Counted from the stretch's first letter, positions 36,550 to 46,185 are shown. The stretch: DNA of 64,000 nt from G963668605 sp963793625 (GCA_963793625.1 CAWCAT010000030.1:248001-312000); one strand, 5' to 3'. Numbers and translations are program-made. Notes: generated by a model from the sequence alone, not told the origin.

Positions 36550-38040
36550 ATGAAATCGGCTCACTGGGATCTTCCTCATACGCTGGGTTCTTTACGAAAC
36601 AGCAAATTCTCAGAGGACACAACCGCTTCGCGCAGCGTCAAGGATGAATTGCGCGAAAACCTGATCGGGCGCATCCGCTGCAAAGAGCCATTATTTCCAG
36701 GCATCGTGGGCTACGACGATACAGTCGTACCACAAGTGATTAACGCCGTGCTGTCGCGGCACAACTTCATCTTGTTGGGTTTACGCGGTCAGGCCAAGAC
36801 GCGCCTGATCCGAATGCTGACGACACTTTTGGATGACGCGCTGCCGTACATCGCCGGCTGCGAAATTCATGATAATCCCTACACTCCGATCTGTCGTCGC
36901 TGCCACAACCTGATTGAAGAGATGGGCGAAGAAACGCCGATTGCGTATCTGTCGCCTGAGCAGCGCTACGTGGAAAAGCTCGCGACTCCGGACGTCACGA
37001 TCGCCGACATGATCGGCGACATCGACCCGATCAAGGCCGCTCGCCAGGGCCAGAATCTTTCTGACGAGCTTACGGTACACTACGGCCTCCTGCCGCGTGC
37101 GAATCGCGGCATTTTTGCGGTGAACGAACTTCCTGATCTCGCTGGAAAAATTCAGGTAGGCTTGTTCAACATCATGCAAGAGGGTGATGTGCAGATCAAG
37201 GGCTATCCGGTACGGCTGCCGCTCGATCTGATGCTGGTGTTCACGGCAAATCCTGAAGACTATACGGCGCGCGGAAAAATTATCACGCCCTTGAAAGATC
37301 GCATCGGCAGCGAGATCCGCACGCACTATCCCGCGACCATCGAGCACGGGATGTCGATTACAGAGCAGGAGGCCTGGATCACGCGAGACTCAGCGGTAGA
37401 GGTGCGAGTGCCGGAGTACATTCGTTCGGTTGTTGAGCAAATAGCGTTTCTGGCGCGCGAGGACAAACGCATTGACAAGCGCTCCGGCGTCTCGCAACGC
37501 CTGCCCATCTCTGTGCTGGAAAATATGGTTTCCAGTGCGGAGCAGCGTGCACTGATATGCGGTGAGGCTTTGGCTGTGCCGCGCGTGGTGGATATTTACG
37601 CTGCCCTGCCCTCCATTACAGGCAAGCTTGAACTGGAGTACGAGGGCGAGTTAAAGGGCGGCGACGCGGTTGGCCGCGAATTGATCAAAGCTGCTGTCGG
37701 CAAAGCTTACACCGAATACTTCGACGGCGTAAACGTAACCGCAATCGTGCGATGGTTCGAGCAAGGCGGCGAATTGAAGTTCGATGAACCGGTCCGCTCG
37801 AAAGAGATGGTTCGGCAACTCGACAAAGTAGAGGAGCTGATGGCAAAGACGGCGAAGCTCGGGCTTGGAGTCAGTGAGCCGGACCAGGTTCGCGCTTCCG
37901 CTGCGGAGTTCATTCTCGAAGGACTCTACGCACATCGCCGTATCAGCCGCAATGAAGAGCGTGGATTCCATGCCGAGGAGCGCAAGCGCGAAACCCCGAG
38001 CGCGGAAGAACGCCGCACGCGCCGTCAGCAATTCAATTGA
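36550..38040 (+). CDS. MoxR/ChlI-like AAA+ ATPase
   Basis: 496 residues from ATG 36550 (GGGAGG upstream). The AAA+ core is at about 60-340: variant P-loop FILLGLRGQAKTRLIRM (GxxGxAKT in place of GxxGxGKS/T), a CxxC pair in PICRRCHN, the sensor-like block GIFAVNELPDLAGKIQVGLF (the ChlI/BchI motif), and LMLVFTANPEDYTARG. The C-terminal third is helical with a basic, Glu/Arg-rich end. Related to magnesium-chelatase subunit I and MoxR chaperones, which work with VWA partners to load metals or remodel proteins. The next gene, 10 bp on, encodes such a VWA partner. Confidence 0.88.
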   Translation: MKSAHWDLPHTLGSLRNSKFSEDTTASRSVKDELRENLIGRIRCKEPLFPGIVGYDDTVVPQVINAVLSRHNFILLGLRGQAKTRLIRMLTTLLDDALPYIAGCEIHDNPYTPICRRCHNLIEEMGEETPIAYLSPEQRYVEKLATPDVTIADMIGDIDPIKAARQGQNLSDELTVHYGLLPRANRGIFAVNELPDLAGKIQVGLFNIMQEGDVQIKGYPVRLPLDLMLVFTANPEDYTARGKIITPLKDRIGSEIRTHYPATIEHGMSITEQEAWITRDSAVEVRVPEYIRSVVEQIAFLAREDKRIDKRSGVSQRLPISVLENMVSSAEQRALICGEALAVPRVVDIYAALPSITGKLELEYEGELKGGDAVGRELIKAAVGKAYTEYFDGVNVTAIVRWFEQGGELKFDEPVRSKEMVRQLDKVEELMAKTAKLGLGVSEPDQVRASAAEFILEGLYAHRRISRNEERGFHAEERKRETPSAEERRTRRQQFN

Positions 38041-38050
38041 GCGGTGATGC

Positions 38051-39295
38051 ATGAAGCGAATTACCTACAGTCGCTATACCGGCGATGATCTTGGTGTCAG
38101 CGCCGAAGATCTGATGAGTGCGCTCGCAAATTTCTTTCTCGACAGTGGATTCGCGGGCGAGTCCATGCGCTTCAGTGAATTCGATGAACATTCGCTGGAG
38201 CGGCTCAAGGAAGCCATTCAACGCGCACTCGAATCCGGCCAACTCTTCGATCAGCAACGGGCCGAAGAACTGCGCCAAAAGCTGGACGCGATGTCGGCCG
38301 AGAACCTCGACCAACTTCTCGAGCGGCTTGTGCAAAAGCTTGCCGACGAGGGCTATATAAATTTGCAGGAGCAGCCCGACTCAGCGAATCCCCAGGAGGG
38401 TCCGGGTTCAGTGGGCGGCGCCGAAAAGAACGTGCGCTTCGAAGTCACGGACAAGTCACTCGATTTTCTTGGCTTCAAAACTTTGAAGGACTTGATGGGC
38501 TCGCTGGGCAAATCGAGTTTCGGCGCGCACGACACACGCGAACTGGCGACCGGTGTTGAGACCAGCGGTTCATCGAAGCTCTACGAATTTGGCGACATGC
38601 TGAATCTCGATATCAGTGCCACGCTGTTCTCAGCTGTGCGTCGCGAAGGCGCAAGTGTTCCTTTGAATCTCGAGTACGAAGACCTGCACGTCCATCAAGC
38701 CGAGTATCAGAGTTCGTGCGCGACTGTGTTAATGCTTGATTGCAGCCACAGCATGATTCTCTATGGAGAAGATCGTTTCACGCCCGCTAAGCGTGTCGCA
38801 CTCGCACTTGCGCAACTGATCCGCACACAGTATCCAGGCGACAGTCTGCGTTGCGTGCTATTCCACGACACGGCCGAAGAATTACGCGTTTCAGAACTGG
38901 CGCGCGTGCAGGTTGGGCCATACTATACCAACACGCGCGATGGGCTGATTCTTGCGCAGCGGTTGCTGAGCCAGGAAAAGAAGGACATGAAGCAGATCAT
39001 CATGATCACCGATGGCAAGCCGTCGGCGCTCACGCTTGAGGACGGGCGCATTTATAAAAATGCGTTTGGCCTCGACCCGCTGGTGATCAGTAAGACGCTG
39101 GAAGAAGTTGGACGCTGTAAGCGCCAGGGCATCATGATCAACACCTTCATGCTGGCAAGCGATTACGGCCTGGTGAATTTCGTGCAAAAGGTGACCGAAC
39201 TCTGCCGCGGCAAAGCCTATTTCACGACGCCTTATACGCTGGGGCAGTACCTATTGATGGACTACATGAATCGCAAGACGCGCACTGTCCACTAA
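38051..39295 (+). CDS. VWA-domain protein partnered with the MoxR-like ATPase
   Basis: 414 residues. The N-terminal half is helical and acidic (LEESGQ-like repeats: EHSLERLKEAIQRALESGQ). The C-terminal VWA domain (about 220-400) has an intact MIDAS: DCSHSM (DxSxS), a Thr in YYTNTRDG, and IIMITDGKPSALTLEDG. MoxR-VWA pairs act as metal-chelatase-like or chaperone modules, as in ChlI/ChlD, CbbQ/CbbO and NorQ/NorD. No chelatase large subunit, RuBisCO or nitric-oxide reductase is nearby, so the client is unknown. Confidence 0.88.
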   Translation: MKRITYSRYTGDDLGVSAEDLMSALANFFLDSGFAGESMRFSEFDEHSLERLKEAIQRALESGQLFDQQRAEELRQKLDAMSAENLDQLLERLVQKLADEGYINLQEQPDSANPQEGPGSVGGAEKNVRFEVTDKSLDFLGFKTLKDLMGSLGKSSFGAHDTRELATGVETSGSSKLYEFGDMLNLDISATLFSAVRREGASVPLNLEYEDLHVHQAEYQSSCATVLMLDCSHSMILYGEDRFTPAKRVALALAQLIRTQYPGDSLRCVLFHDTAEELRVSELARVQVGPYYTNTRDGLILAQRLLSQEKKDMKQIIMITDGKPSALTLEDGRIYKNAFGLDPLVISKTLEEVGRCKRQGIMINTFMLASDYGLVNFVQKVTELCRGKAYFTTPYTLGQYLLMDYMNRKTRTVH

Positions 39296-39563
39296 TCGCC
39301 ACGCGACGATGTGCAGCAGGCAACAGCAGGCGAGTGCGAGGCCGAGGCATTTCACTGCGAGTCTGTTTTTTGCCGAATCGGTGAAGCGGTTCGGAATTCT
39401 CCGCAGGGCCTAGCGTCAAGCCTTCGAGACGTTCGCGCAAATCACGCAATTCAAGAACAACCTTGTTGAGCAGTGTCAGCACATGCAATGGCTCAATCAC
39501 AATCAACATGCTCACAAAGAGAAGTGGAGCATCCATACACAATCTGGCAATAATTTGTTCCAT
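39222..39563 (-). CDS. Possible small membrane-associated protein (doubtful)
   Basis: A 113-codon frame from ATG 39563 begins DAPLLFVSMLIVIEPLHVLT then LLNKVVLELRDLRERL: a hydrophobic stretch followed by a coiled-coil-like segment that looks protein-like. The second half is Arg/Pro/Ser-rich and overlaps the end of the VWA gene by 74 bp, so the true stop may lie earlier behind a frame break. No clear ribosome site. Otherwise the 39,296-39,580 gap holds nothing recognisable. Confidence 0.35.
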   Translation of the reverse strand: MEQIIARLCMDAPLLFVSMLIVIEPLHVLTLLNKVVLELRDLRERLEGLTLGPAENSEPLHRFGKKQTRSEMPRPRTRLLLPAAHRRVAISGQCASCDSCSPSIGTAPAYKAS

Positions 39564-39580
39564 CGAAAAATAAAATCCTG

Positions 39581-40639
39581 TTATCTGTTTGAAAGTAGCG
39601 GAGGGTCGAGGGTCAACGTGGACAGCGCCGTACCCGGAAAATAGTGAGTCAGTATGTCCTTGAAGAGCGCACCAGCGGCGGCCATACCTGAAGCTCCAGC
39701 CTGGCACAATCCAATGCCATGCCCCAGGCCTTTGCCTTTGAAAACGATCTCGTCGCCTTCGCGCGTTGCGGTGTAATTGTTGCTCGGCAGCGTCATGAAG
39801 CCGTGGCGGCGAATAATCTCCATGCGCGCAGTATCGGATCCGGGCGATCTCAGCAGGCCGGCTGCTTCGACAACATGCAGACGGCTATGCCAGGTGCGCT
39901 CCTGTTTGCGGCACTGCTTGCAATCGACGCCATAGAAGGGATACGGCCGCGCGACCTGGCCAATATCCTTAAGCGCCTTTGTCTGTCCGCCGCAAGCTGC
40001 GAAGAAACGTGAGGGGACGGCCTTTCCCTTCCAGGTGAGAATCAGTCCCTCAGTCGATTTCGTTGCCTTCGCGGAAGCTTGCTCGGGGCTCGGCGACGTC
40101 TTGAAATATTGGCAGTGCGTACTGTCGCAGAAATCGAACTTCTTATGTAAACGGACCAGCGCGTGATAGTAGGATCGCGAGGCTACGGCGAGCGCCTTCA
40201 GCGACTCCAGAGGAGTCTTGGGAGAACTCTCCGCCAGAACGGCGGAAGCTACTGCGGTTTCTAAACTAGTGCTGACTACGGGGCGAAGCAAACCGGCCTC
40301 AACTACAATTTCCAGATTCCCGCGAAATCGACGTTCGATCTTGCCGGGGATGGAAAGAAAAAATTCTGATCCACCCTGCAATTGTACCGAGACTGCCCGC
40401 CTCACGTCTTTTCCATTTCCGAGCGAATACTCGACCAAGTTGTCACGCACGACAAACGTAATGGCTTCGTCGGGAGCGAGGCTGCGTTTGATGCCTCCGG
40501 CGGTGAGTTGAAAACTCATGCCTTTACAAGGTTTTGCAAGGAGACGCGTGGTGGGAGTGGCTGAGAATACACCTATACGGAGATCACCTGCCCAAAGAGA
40601 CAAGCCGGAACAAATCAGCACTGAAAAAATTCGTTGCAT
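39581..40639 (-). CDS. SpoIID/LytB-domain protein (putative peptidoglycan lytic transglycosylase)
   Basis: 352 residues with a short signal peptide (IFSVLICSGLSLWAGDL). The SpoIID domain spans about 120-345: LKALAVASRSYYHALVRLHK, FDFCDSTHCQYF, the catalytic-region Glu near TAVASAVLAESS, and the C-terminal GKGLGHGIGLCQAGASGMAA block. SpoIID removes glycan strands lacking stem peptides during Bacillus engulfment. Gram-negative and Acidobacterial homologs probably remodel the wall in division or lysis. Conserved Cys pairs (CDSTHC, CKQC) are typical. It stands alone between the VWA gene and the cytochrome. Confidence 0.87.
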   Translation of the reverse strand: MQRIFSVLICSGLSLWAGDLRIGVFSATPTTRLLAKPCKGMSFQLTAGGIKRSLAPDEAITFVVRDNLVEYSLGNGKDVRRAVSVQLQGGSEFFLSIPGKIERRFRGNLEIVVEAGLLRPVVSTSLETAVASAVLAESSPKTPLESLKALAVASRSYYHALVRLHKKFDFCDSTHCQYFKTSPSPEQASAKATKSTEGLILTWKGKAVPSRFFAACGGQTKALKDIGQVARPYPFYGVDCKQCRKQERTWHSRLHVVEAAGLLRSPGSDTARMEIIRRHGFMTLPSNNYTATREGDEIVFKGKGLGHGIGLCQAGASGMAAAGALFKDILTHYFPGTALSTLTLDPPLLSNR

Positions 40640-40800
40640 AGCCCAAATCTCTCTATGCGTTCAACGGTCGCAGGATACCGCCATCCGAAACGAATACCCT
40701 ACTATACTCAATCTCAGGCAAAAGTGAAACAGTAAAAAAAACCGGGAGCACAATGGTGTTGGCCATTCTGCCCCCGGATCAAACCGTACGGATAAAGCTC

Positions 40801-42803
40801 TTAGCGAGCGTGCAAGCGATTCACAGAGAAGTCGGCGTTCGGGCCGTGGCAAGTACCACAGCTCTCACTGCCCTTCGGCGAATTCGCAAGAGCGTGCGAC
40901 AGAGCCTGCATGCTGTCATGGCAGCCTGTGCAGGCAGCGGTTGCCGGACCCATGGGACTGAGCGGACCGGCCGGATCTGCTACGTTGGAATGTGCTGCAT
41001 TCAGCGGCAGCTGCTCCGAGTTGTTTACGTGGCACTGACCGCAATTGCGGCGGTCGCCAGGGTAGCCGAACTCCTGTTCGCTACGAAGGACCCGACCGTG
41101 TACGGACGAGCGAGTTCCTTGCCCGTGTGGATCTTGTGGATCATCACGCGCATATCGACGCTGGTGCCAGGCGCTGTGCCGGCCTGTCTTGGTGGGGTTA
41201 TGGCAGATGATGCACTGTTCAGTAGTGTTCCGCGAACCGCCGTGGAACGCGAGATGCGCCGTGGCAGGAGTTGCACTTCTCGATCGCCACGATTTTGCGC
41301 CGCGGTTCCATCTTCGAACCATCGACTGAGAAGTAGATCTGCTTGTTGACGCCGCGTCGCGGATCGTCTGTTCCTTCTTGGTGCCCGCGAGGAGTTTGGT
41401 TTCCATGCGGCCTTCGATGGCCACCGTAAATGAGCCCTTCGCAGTGGCAGGAATCGCCGTGTTGAATGTCCACCAGTGGCGGCCATCGCCTGCGCCATCA
41501 GCCTTGCGGACATCTTCTGTAACGTATGTCGTGTAGTCCGAGTTCGGTCCCGCGAGGTGGAGCGAGAGCCTGGACATGTCAGCAGCCTTAATCGGCTTGC
41601 CGGCTTTGTCTTTGACCGTGAAGACAACCGTGGGCCTCTGGCCGGCGGCGTTATCAGTCACGCTCTGGATTTCAAACACGACACCCGGCAGCAAGCTGGA
41701 TTTGGTCGGAACCATATGCGCGCCGGCGATGGAGATATCGAAGTCCAGTTCGCCCTTTGGCTGGTGGCAGGTTCCGCAGAGATTGTCGCTGACCTGCGGA
41801 AGATTCGCGTGGTTTTCGCCGGTCGCGAAGTTCACGTTGTCGTGGCAGGCTCCGCAAGCAACGCGATTCGGCTTTGTGATAGGCACTTGCCTGCGCCGGG
41901 CCCGCTTCGTGGCAAACACCGCAAGCTTGCGGCGTGGCCGGGAAGTTGACCTCGGAATAGTCATGCACCGACTGGGAGTTGCCAATGATCTGATATTTCT
42001 TGCCGGCTATCACGCTGGGCAGATTCGCGCCCATGTGAATCTTGTGCGTCATGACTGGCATGTCCACTGAATTGCCGGTGTCCGGATCCGTGGTTTGCGG
42101 CGTGTGGCAAAGTACGCAAAGTTCCATCGTGCGGCGGCTGCCGCCGTGGAAAGCAATTTGCGAGTGGCATTTGTTACAGGTTGCGTTGGCGCACCACGTC
42201 GCGAGTCACCGTCACTTTGGAGCCATCCGGCACAAAGTTATAAACATCATCGTCGTACTGCGTGCCCATGTCGAACTCGCTCAGGTTGCGCGAGCCGTAT
42301 GCGCCGACGCTGTGCGTTGCGGTCTTATCGTAGTTCGCGGGCAGTTTCGTTGCAAACGTATAGACGTAGTCGCCATCGGCCACATTCGTCCACGTCCCAC
42401 CGGAATCCGTGCCCGCCTGCGTCGCCGCCACGTTGGTAATCGGACTGGTCACGCGGCGAGTCGTGTAGGAAACATATTGCGTCGCGCCCTTCGGTATGCT
42501 CGCCAGAATCAGGCTCGTTGAGACTGTGCCCGGAGTCTGGATGCCGATCGCGATCCAGCGCTGGCCCTTCGGATCGGTCAGTTTTACGCTCGCCTTGACT
42601 GTGCCGTCAGCTGCGATTGTTACGCCCGCAACCTTGATCACGAGACCCGGCCTCACGAAGTTGACGGCTTCGGGACTCGCATAATATGCCTTGTCATGCA
42701 CTGTGAACGGGCTCTTGGGAGCACTGATCAACAGCGCGGAACCAATCAGTAGAGAGGCCAGACCAAAACCAATTGCGAATTTCCTGTTAGCTAAAAATTG
42801 CAC
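40801..42803 (-). CDS. Decaheme c-type cytochrome, OmcA/MtrC-like (several frame breaks)
   Basis: GTG 42803 follows an AGGAGG site and opens with a signal/anchor (FAIGFGLASLLIGSALLISA). Read across breaks, there are ten CxxCH heme sites: CNKCH 42164-42178, CVLCH 42104, CGVCH 41909, CGACH 41842, CGTCH 41764, CNSCH 41261, CIICH 41200, CGQCH 41029, CTGCH 40918, CGTCH 40846. They fall in two groups of five separated by a beta-rich region (TVVFTVKDKAGKPIKAADMS), and the N-terminus is beta-rich too, matching the split-barrel/pentaheme/barrel/pentaheme plan of MtrC and OmcA. MTHKIHMGANLP and MIHKIHTGKELA are distal-His loops. Frame breaks lie near 42,195, 41,885, 41,360, 41,255, 41,195 and 41,070. 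Family role: electron transfer to extracellular metal oxides. No MtrA/MtrB partner is in the window. Confidence 0.85.
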
Positions 42804-42910
42804 GCACTTCCTCCTCGGGATACCGCAGAAAGATCATATCACACTTTAAAGTCTGGTAATCTGCAATAACAGTGAGATTAGATCACAGACTTGGATAGAA
42901 TGATAGTCCC

Positions 42911-45085
42911 ATGCGTCAAATATTTGTTTTTTTCTTGCTGGCAACTGCCGCTCTGGCCCAATCGATCAACTACCTGCCTAACCAAAAGCTTTGGATTCTG
43001 ACGACGGGTGAGTCGAGCTACGTAGTAGGCGTGAACGATTTGAACGGCTTGCAGAATGTGTATTGGGGGCGCAAGCTGACGCGCACGGCGGACCTCCCGT
43101 CAACGCGTGCGGCAGCAGCCTACGCGTTTGAAACCCGCGAAGGAATGACCACCGAGGAATATCCAGCCTGGGGTGGTATGCGCTTCAACGAGCCGTGCCT
43201 GAAGGTTACGCTGGCGAACGGCGTGCGCGACACTGTGCTGAAATATGTCTCGCATGAAATCAAGGGCAACCAACTCGACATCCGGCTCAAGGATATTCAA
43301 TACGATCTATTTGTGACACTGCGCTATCGTGTGTACCCGGGCGGCATCATAGGCAAGCAGTCGATCATTGAGAATAAGACTGCGGCTCCGCTGGCGCTCG
43401 AAAGCGCACAATCTGCTGCATGGTTTCTACCGAGCGGAAATGGCTACCGTCTGACCCATTTGGCCGGACGCTGGGCGGGTGAGACGCAGTTGATCCGCGA
43501 GGAAATACTGCCCGGCAAGAAGATTCTGGAGAGCCGGCGCGGCGATACCAGCCATCAGGCAAATCCGTGGTTTGCGATTGATTCCGCAAACAGGGCGAAT
43601 GAAGACCATGGGCGCGTTTGGTTCGGCGCGCTAGCCTGGAGCGGTAACTGGAAGATCGCTGTGGAACAGACCACAAGCCAGCAGCTGCGCGTAGTCGGCG
43701 GTTTCAACGATTTCGATTTCTCCCATCCACTGAAGCCCGGCGAGTCGCTGACCACTCCGGTGTTCTATGGAGGCTTTACGGAAGGTGGTTTCGGCGAAGC
43801 CTCGCGCCTCATGCATCGCTTCACGCTGGCCCAGATCCTGCCGCGCGTGACCTCGGGAAAGCCGCGCCCGGTGCTCTACAATTCATGGGAAGCGACGGAA
43901 TTCAACGTAACTGAACCGGGGCAGAAACAACTCGCTGAAAAGGCCGCGAAGCTTGGCGCGGAACTGTTCGTCATGGACGACGGCTGGTTCGGTGCGCGCA
44001 ACAACGACAAGGCCGGACTGGGCGACTGGTTCGTCAACAAGCAGAAGTTTCCCAACGGTCTGCAGCCTTTAATCAAAGCCGTAAACGATCTCGGCATGGA
44101 TTTCGGCCTTTGGGTGGAACCAGAGATGGTGAATCCGAATAGCGATCTGTATCGCGCCCACCCCGATTGGGCGATCCATTTCCCCGACCGTCCGCGCAGC
44201 GAGCAGCGCAATCAATTGATGCTCAACGTGGGCCGCAATGACGTCAAGGAGTACCTCTTCGGCGTGCTCGACAAATTGCTCACAGAAAACAAGATCAAGT
44301 TCATCAAGTGGGATTCCAATCGGCACATTTCCGAACCTGGCTGGCCGTCGCTGCCAGTGAACGAACAGCGCAAGATCTACCTGGCCTACGTAAATAATCT
44401 TTACGAGATCATCGATCGCTTGCGCGCGAAGCACCCGACCGTCGAATTCGAATCGTGCTCCGGAGGCGGTGGACGAATCGATCTGGGTATTCTGCAGCGA
44501 GTCGAACAGGTCTGGACATCGGACAACACCGAGGCCTTCGATCGCCTGCGTATCCAGGAGGGCTTCAGCTTCGCTTATCCTGCCAAGATCATGATGGACT
44601 GGATCACGGACGCTCCGAACATGAACGGGCGCACCACTCCGCTCAAATACCGCTTCCTGGTTGCCATGATGGGTTCGGTTGGAATCGGCGGAAACCTGAA
44701 TCACTGGCAGGAAGCCGACAACAAACTAGCCACCCAGATGGTGGCGCACTACAAGACAATCCGCAGGACAGTACAGGAAGGCAAGCTTTACCGTTTGGCT
44801 TCGCCGCGCGAAGGAATGCTCACAGCAAATCAGTACGTTGCGCAGGACGGCAAACAGGCGGTGGTCTTCGCGTTCCTGCACGCACAGCAATTCCGGCAGA
44901 ACGCTCCCACGGTTTACCTGAAAGGTCTAGACGAAGCGGCCGTTTACCGCGTCAAGCCGATTGATGACAAACTATTAGAAAAGCAAACACTGCTGAGCGG
45001 CGCTTACCTGATGGGCCACGGACTGAACTTCCGTCTCACGGGAGACTTCGACAGCACGTCCGTGACACTCGAAAAGGTGGAATAA
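42911..45085 (+). CDS. Exported GH36 alpha-galactosidase
   Basis: 724 residues with a signal peptide (IFVFFLLATAALAQS). N-terminal beta-supersandwich (to about 300), then the GH-D barrel: VLYNSWEATEFNVTE, FVMDDGWFGARNND, FGLWVEPEMVNPNSDLYRAH, nucleophile Asp in FIKWDSNRHISEPGW, CSGGGGRIDLG, and acid/base Asp in VWTSDNTEAFDRL. Hydrolyses alpha-1,6-galactosides such as raffinose or galactomannan side chains. The length is standard for GH36. A signal peptide means it works outside the cytoplasm. crcB follows after 3 bp, probably by chance of operon structure. Confidence 0.93.
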   Translation: MRQIFVFFLLATAALAQSINYLPNQKLWILTTGESSYVVGVNDLNGLQNVYWGRKLTRTADLPSTRAAAAYAFETREGMTTEEYPAWGGMRFNEPCLKVTLANGVRDTVLKYVSHEIKGNQLDIRLKDIQYDLFVTLRYRVYPGGIIGKQSIIENKTAAPLALESAQSAAWFLPSGNGYRLTHLAGRWAGETQLIREEILPGKKILESRRGDTSHQANPWFAIDSANRANEDHGRVWFGALAWSGNWKIAVEQTTSQQLRVVGGFNDFDFSHPLKPGESLTTPVFYGGFTEGGFGEASRLMHRFTLAQILPRVTSGKPRPVLYNSWEATEFNVTEPGQKQLAEKAAKLGAELFVMDDGWFGARNNDKAGLGDWFVNKQKFPNGLQPLIKAVNDLGMDFGLWVEPEMVNPNSDLYRAHPDWAIHFPDRPRSEQRNQLMLNVGRNDVKEYLFGVLDKLLTENKIKFIKWDSNRHISEPGWPSLPVNEQRKIYLAYVNNLYEIIDRLRAKHPTVEFESCSGGGGRIDLGILQRVEQVWTSDNTEAFDRLRIQEGFSFAYPAKIMMDWITDAPNMNGRTTPLKYRFLVAMMGSVGIGGNLNHWQEADNKLATQMVAHYKTIRRTVQEGKLYRLASPREGMLTANQYVAQDGKQAVVFAFLHAQQFRQNAPTVYLKGLDEAAVYRVKPIDDKLLEKQTLLSGAYLMGHGLNFRLTGDFDSTSVTLEKVE

Positions 45086-45088
45086 CGG

Positions 45089-45469
45089 TTGGAGAAATAC
45101 CTGATGGTTCTGGCGGGTGGCGCAGCCGGCGCACTGGTGCGCTACGTCGCGAGCGTGGCCATTCTGGAACGCTTTGGCGGACGCTTCCCGTACGGAACCC
45201 TGGTGATCAATGTCACGGGATCGTACCTGATCGGCCTGTTGATGCCGCTGCTGACCGGACGCTTGCACGTGAGTCCGCTCTGGCGCCTGCTGCTGGTCAC
45301 AGGCTTTCTGGGCGGCTACACAACTTTTTCCACCTTCGAATGGGAAACCATCCAGGCCGTCCGCAGTTCGGAACGCTGGTTTGCCTTCCTGAACGTCGCT
45401 GGAAGTGTATTGCTTGGCTACCTTGCGGTCTGGTTGGGAGTAATCTCAGCCGACCTCGTGCGCAAGTAG
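45089..45469 (+). CDS. crcB: Fluoride channel FluC/CrcB
   Basis: 126 residues if TTG 45089 is used (MEKYLMVLAGGAAGALVRYV matches the family start); an ATG at 45104 with GGAG nine bases upstream is the alternative. Four membrane helices with family motifs GTLVINVTGSYLIGLL and GFLGGYTTFSTFEWE, the latter lining the fluoride pore. FluC works as a dual-topology dimer that lets fluoride leave the cytoplasm. No fluoride riboswitch was seen; only 3 bp separate it from the alpha-galactosidase gene, so it depends on upstream transcription. Confidence 0.92.
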   Translation: MEKYLMVLAGGAAGALVRYVASVAILERFGGRFPYGTLVINVTGSYLIGLLMPLLTGRLHVSPLWRLLLVTGFLGGYTTFSTFEWETIQAVRSSERWFAFLNVAGSVLLGYLAVWLGVISADLVRK

Positions 45470-45480
45470 CCCGCGCTAAA

Positions 45481-46122
45481 CTAGCGTGTCGCGCTCAGCT
45501 GACCGTTAGAGCCATTTGGCGTTTCCACGGTGCCCTTCATCGCGCCGTCGGCGAAGGTCAACTTCGCCTTATAGGCGCCGCCATCCGAGTTCACTTTGAA
45601 GCTGAGCATATTGCCATCCAGCTTCACATCCTCAAGCTGGCTCACGTCCCCACCGCCGGTCGCAATCGTGCCGCCCAGCTTGCCCGCGCTTTCGTTCAAC
45701 TCCAGAATTGCCTTGACTTCGCGCTCCGGCGAAAGCTTCGCGACAACGTTCCAGCGGCCCGACAACTTCGACACGGGCGCACCCACGCGCGTCGCTTCCA
45801 CTGTGCCCTCAGATTTGTCGGGAGCTTTGACTGAACCCTTCATCGAGTTGTCGGACGCGATTGCAGAAACCAAATAAATGCCCTCATCCCTCTGAACCTT
45901 GAAACTCACAGCCTGATTTTCGACCTTCACATCGATCAGATCGAGTGTGCCTTCCTCATTGCCAAGAGTTCCGGTCCACTTGCCATCAGTGGCCATCAAC
46001 GCCAGGTCCAGCTTATAGACACGGCCGCTCGCCATCTTGGCTGTCATGTTCCACTTTCCGGACGCATCGGCCCCGAATGCGGCACCAAGAGACAGAAGTG
46101 TCAATGCAAGTATTTTGATCAA
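45481..46122 (-). CDS. Exported protein built of a duplicated beta-rich domain
   Basis: Start set at TTG 46122, which follows GGGAGG by about 7 bases and opens a signal peptide (LIKILALTLLSLGAAFG); 213 residues. The mature protein is two tandem copies of about 92 residues. Copy 1 begins SGKWNMTAKMASGRVYKLDL and ends GSVKAPDKSEGTVEATR. Copy 2 begins SGRWNVVAKLSPEREVKAIL and ends GTVETPNGSNGQLSATR. Each copy alternates short beta strands with a conserved SFKV(Q/N) core and an MKG(S/T)V turn, as in small lipocalin-like barrels. Family not recognised. Divergent from the dehydratase gene by 63 bp. Confidence 0.72.
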   Translation of the reverse strand: MIKILALTLLSLGAAFGADASGKWNMTAKMASGRVYKLDLALMATDGKWTGTLGNEEGTLDLIDVKVENQAVSFKVQRDEGIYLVSAIASDNSMKGSVKAPDKSEGTVEATRVGAPVSKLSGRWNVVAKLSPEREVKAILELNESAGKLGGTIATGGGDVSQLEDVKLDGNMLSFKVNSDGGAYKAKLTFADGAMKGTVETPNGSNGQLSATR

Positions 46123-46185
46123 AGCAATCCTCCCACGCAGAAATGATACCTCAGTGCTGGCGCGCTTTTGGCTACGATTGAGAGG

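Noticed and set aside
45070..45103. Fluoride riboswitch before crcB
   Set aside because: Only a few bases separate crcB from the upstream gene, leaving no room for the aptamer.
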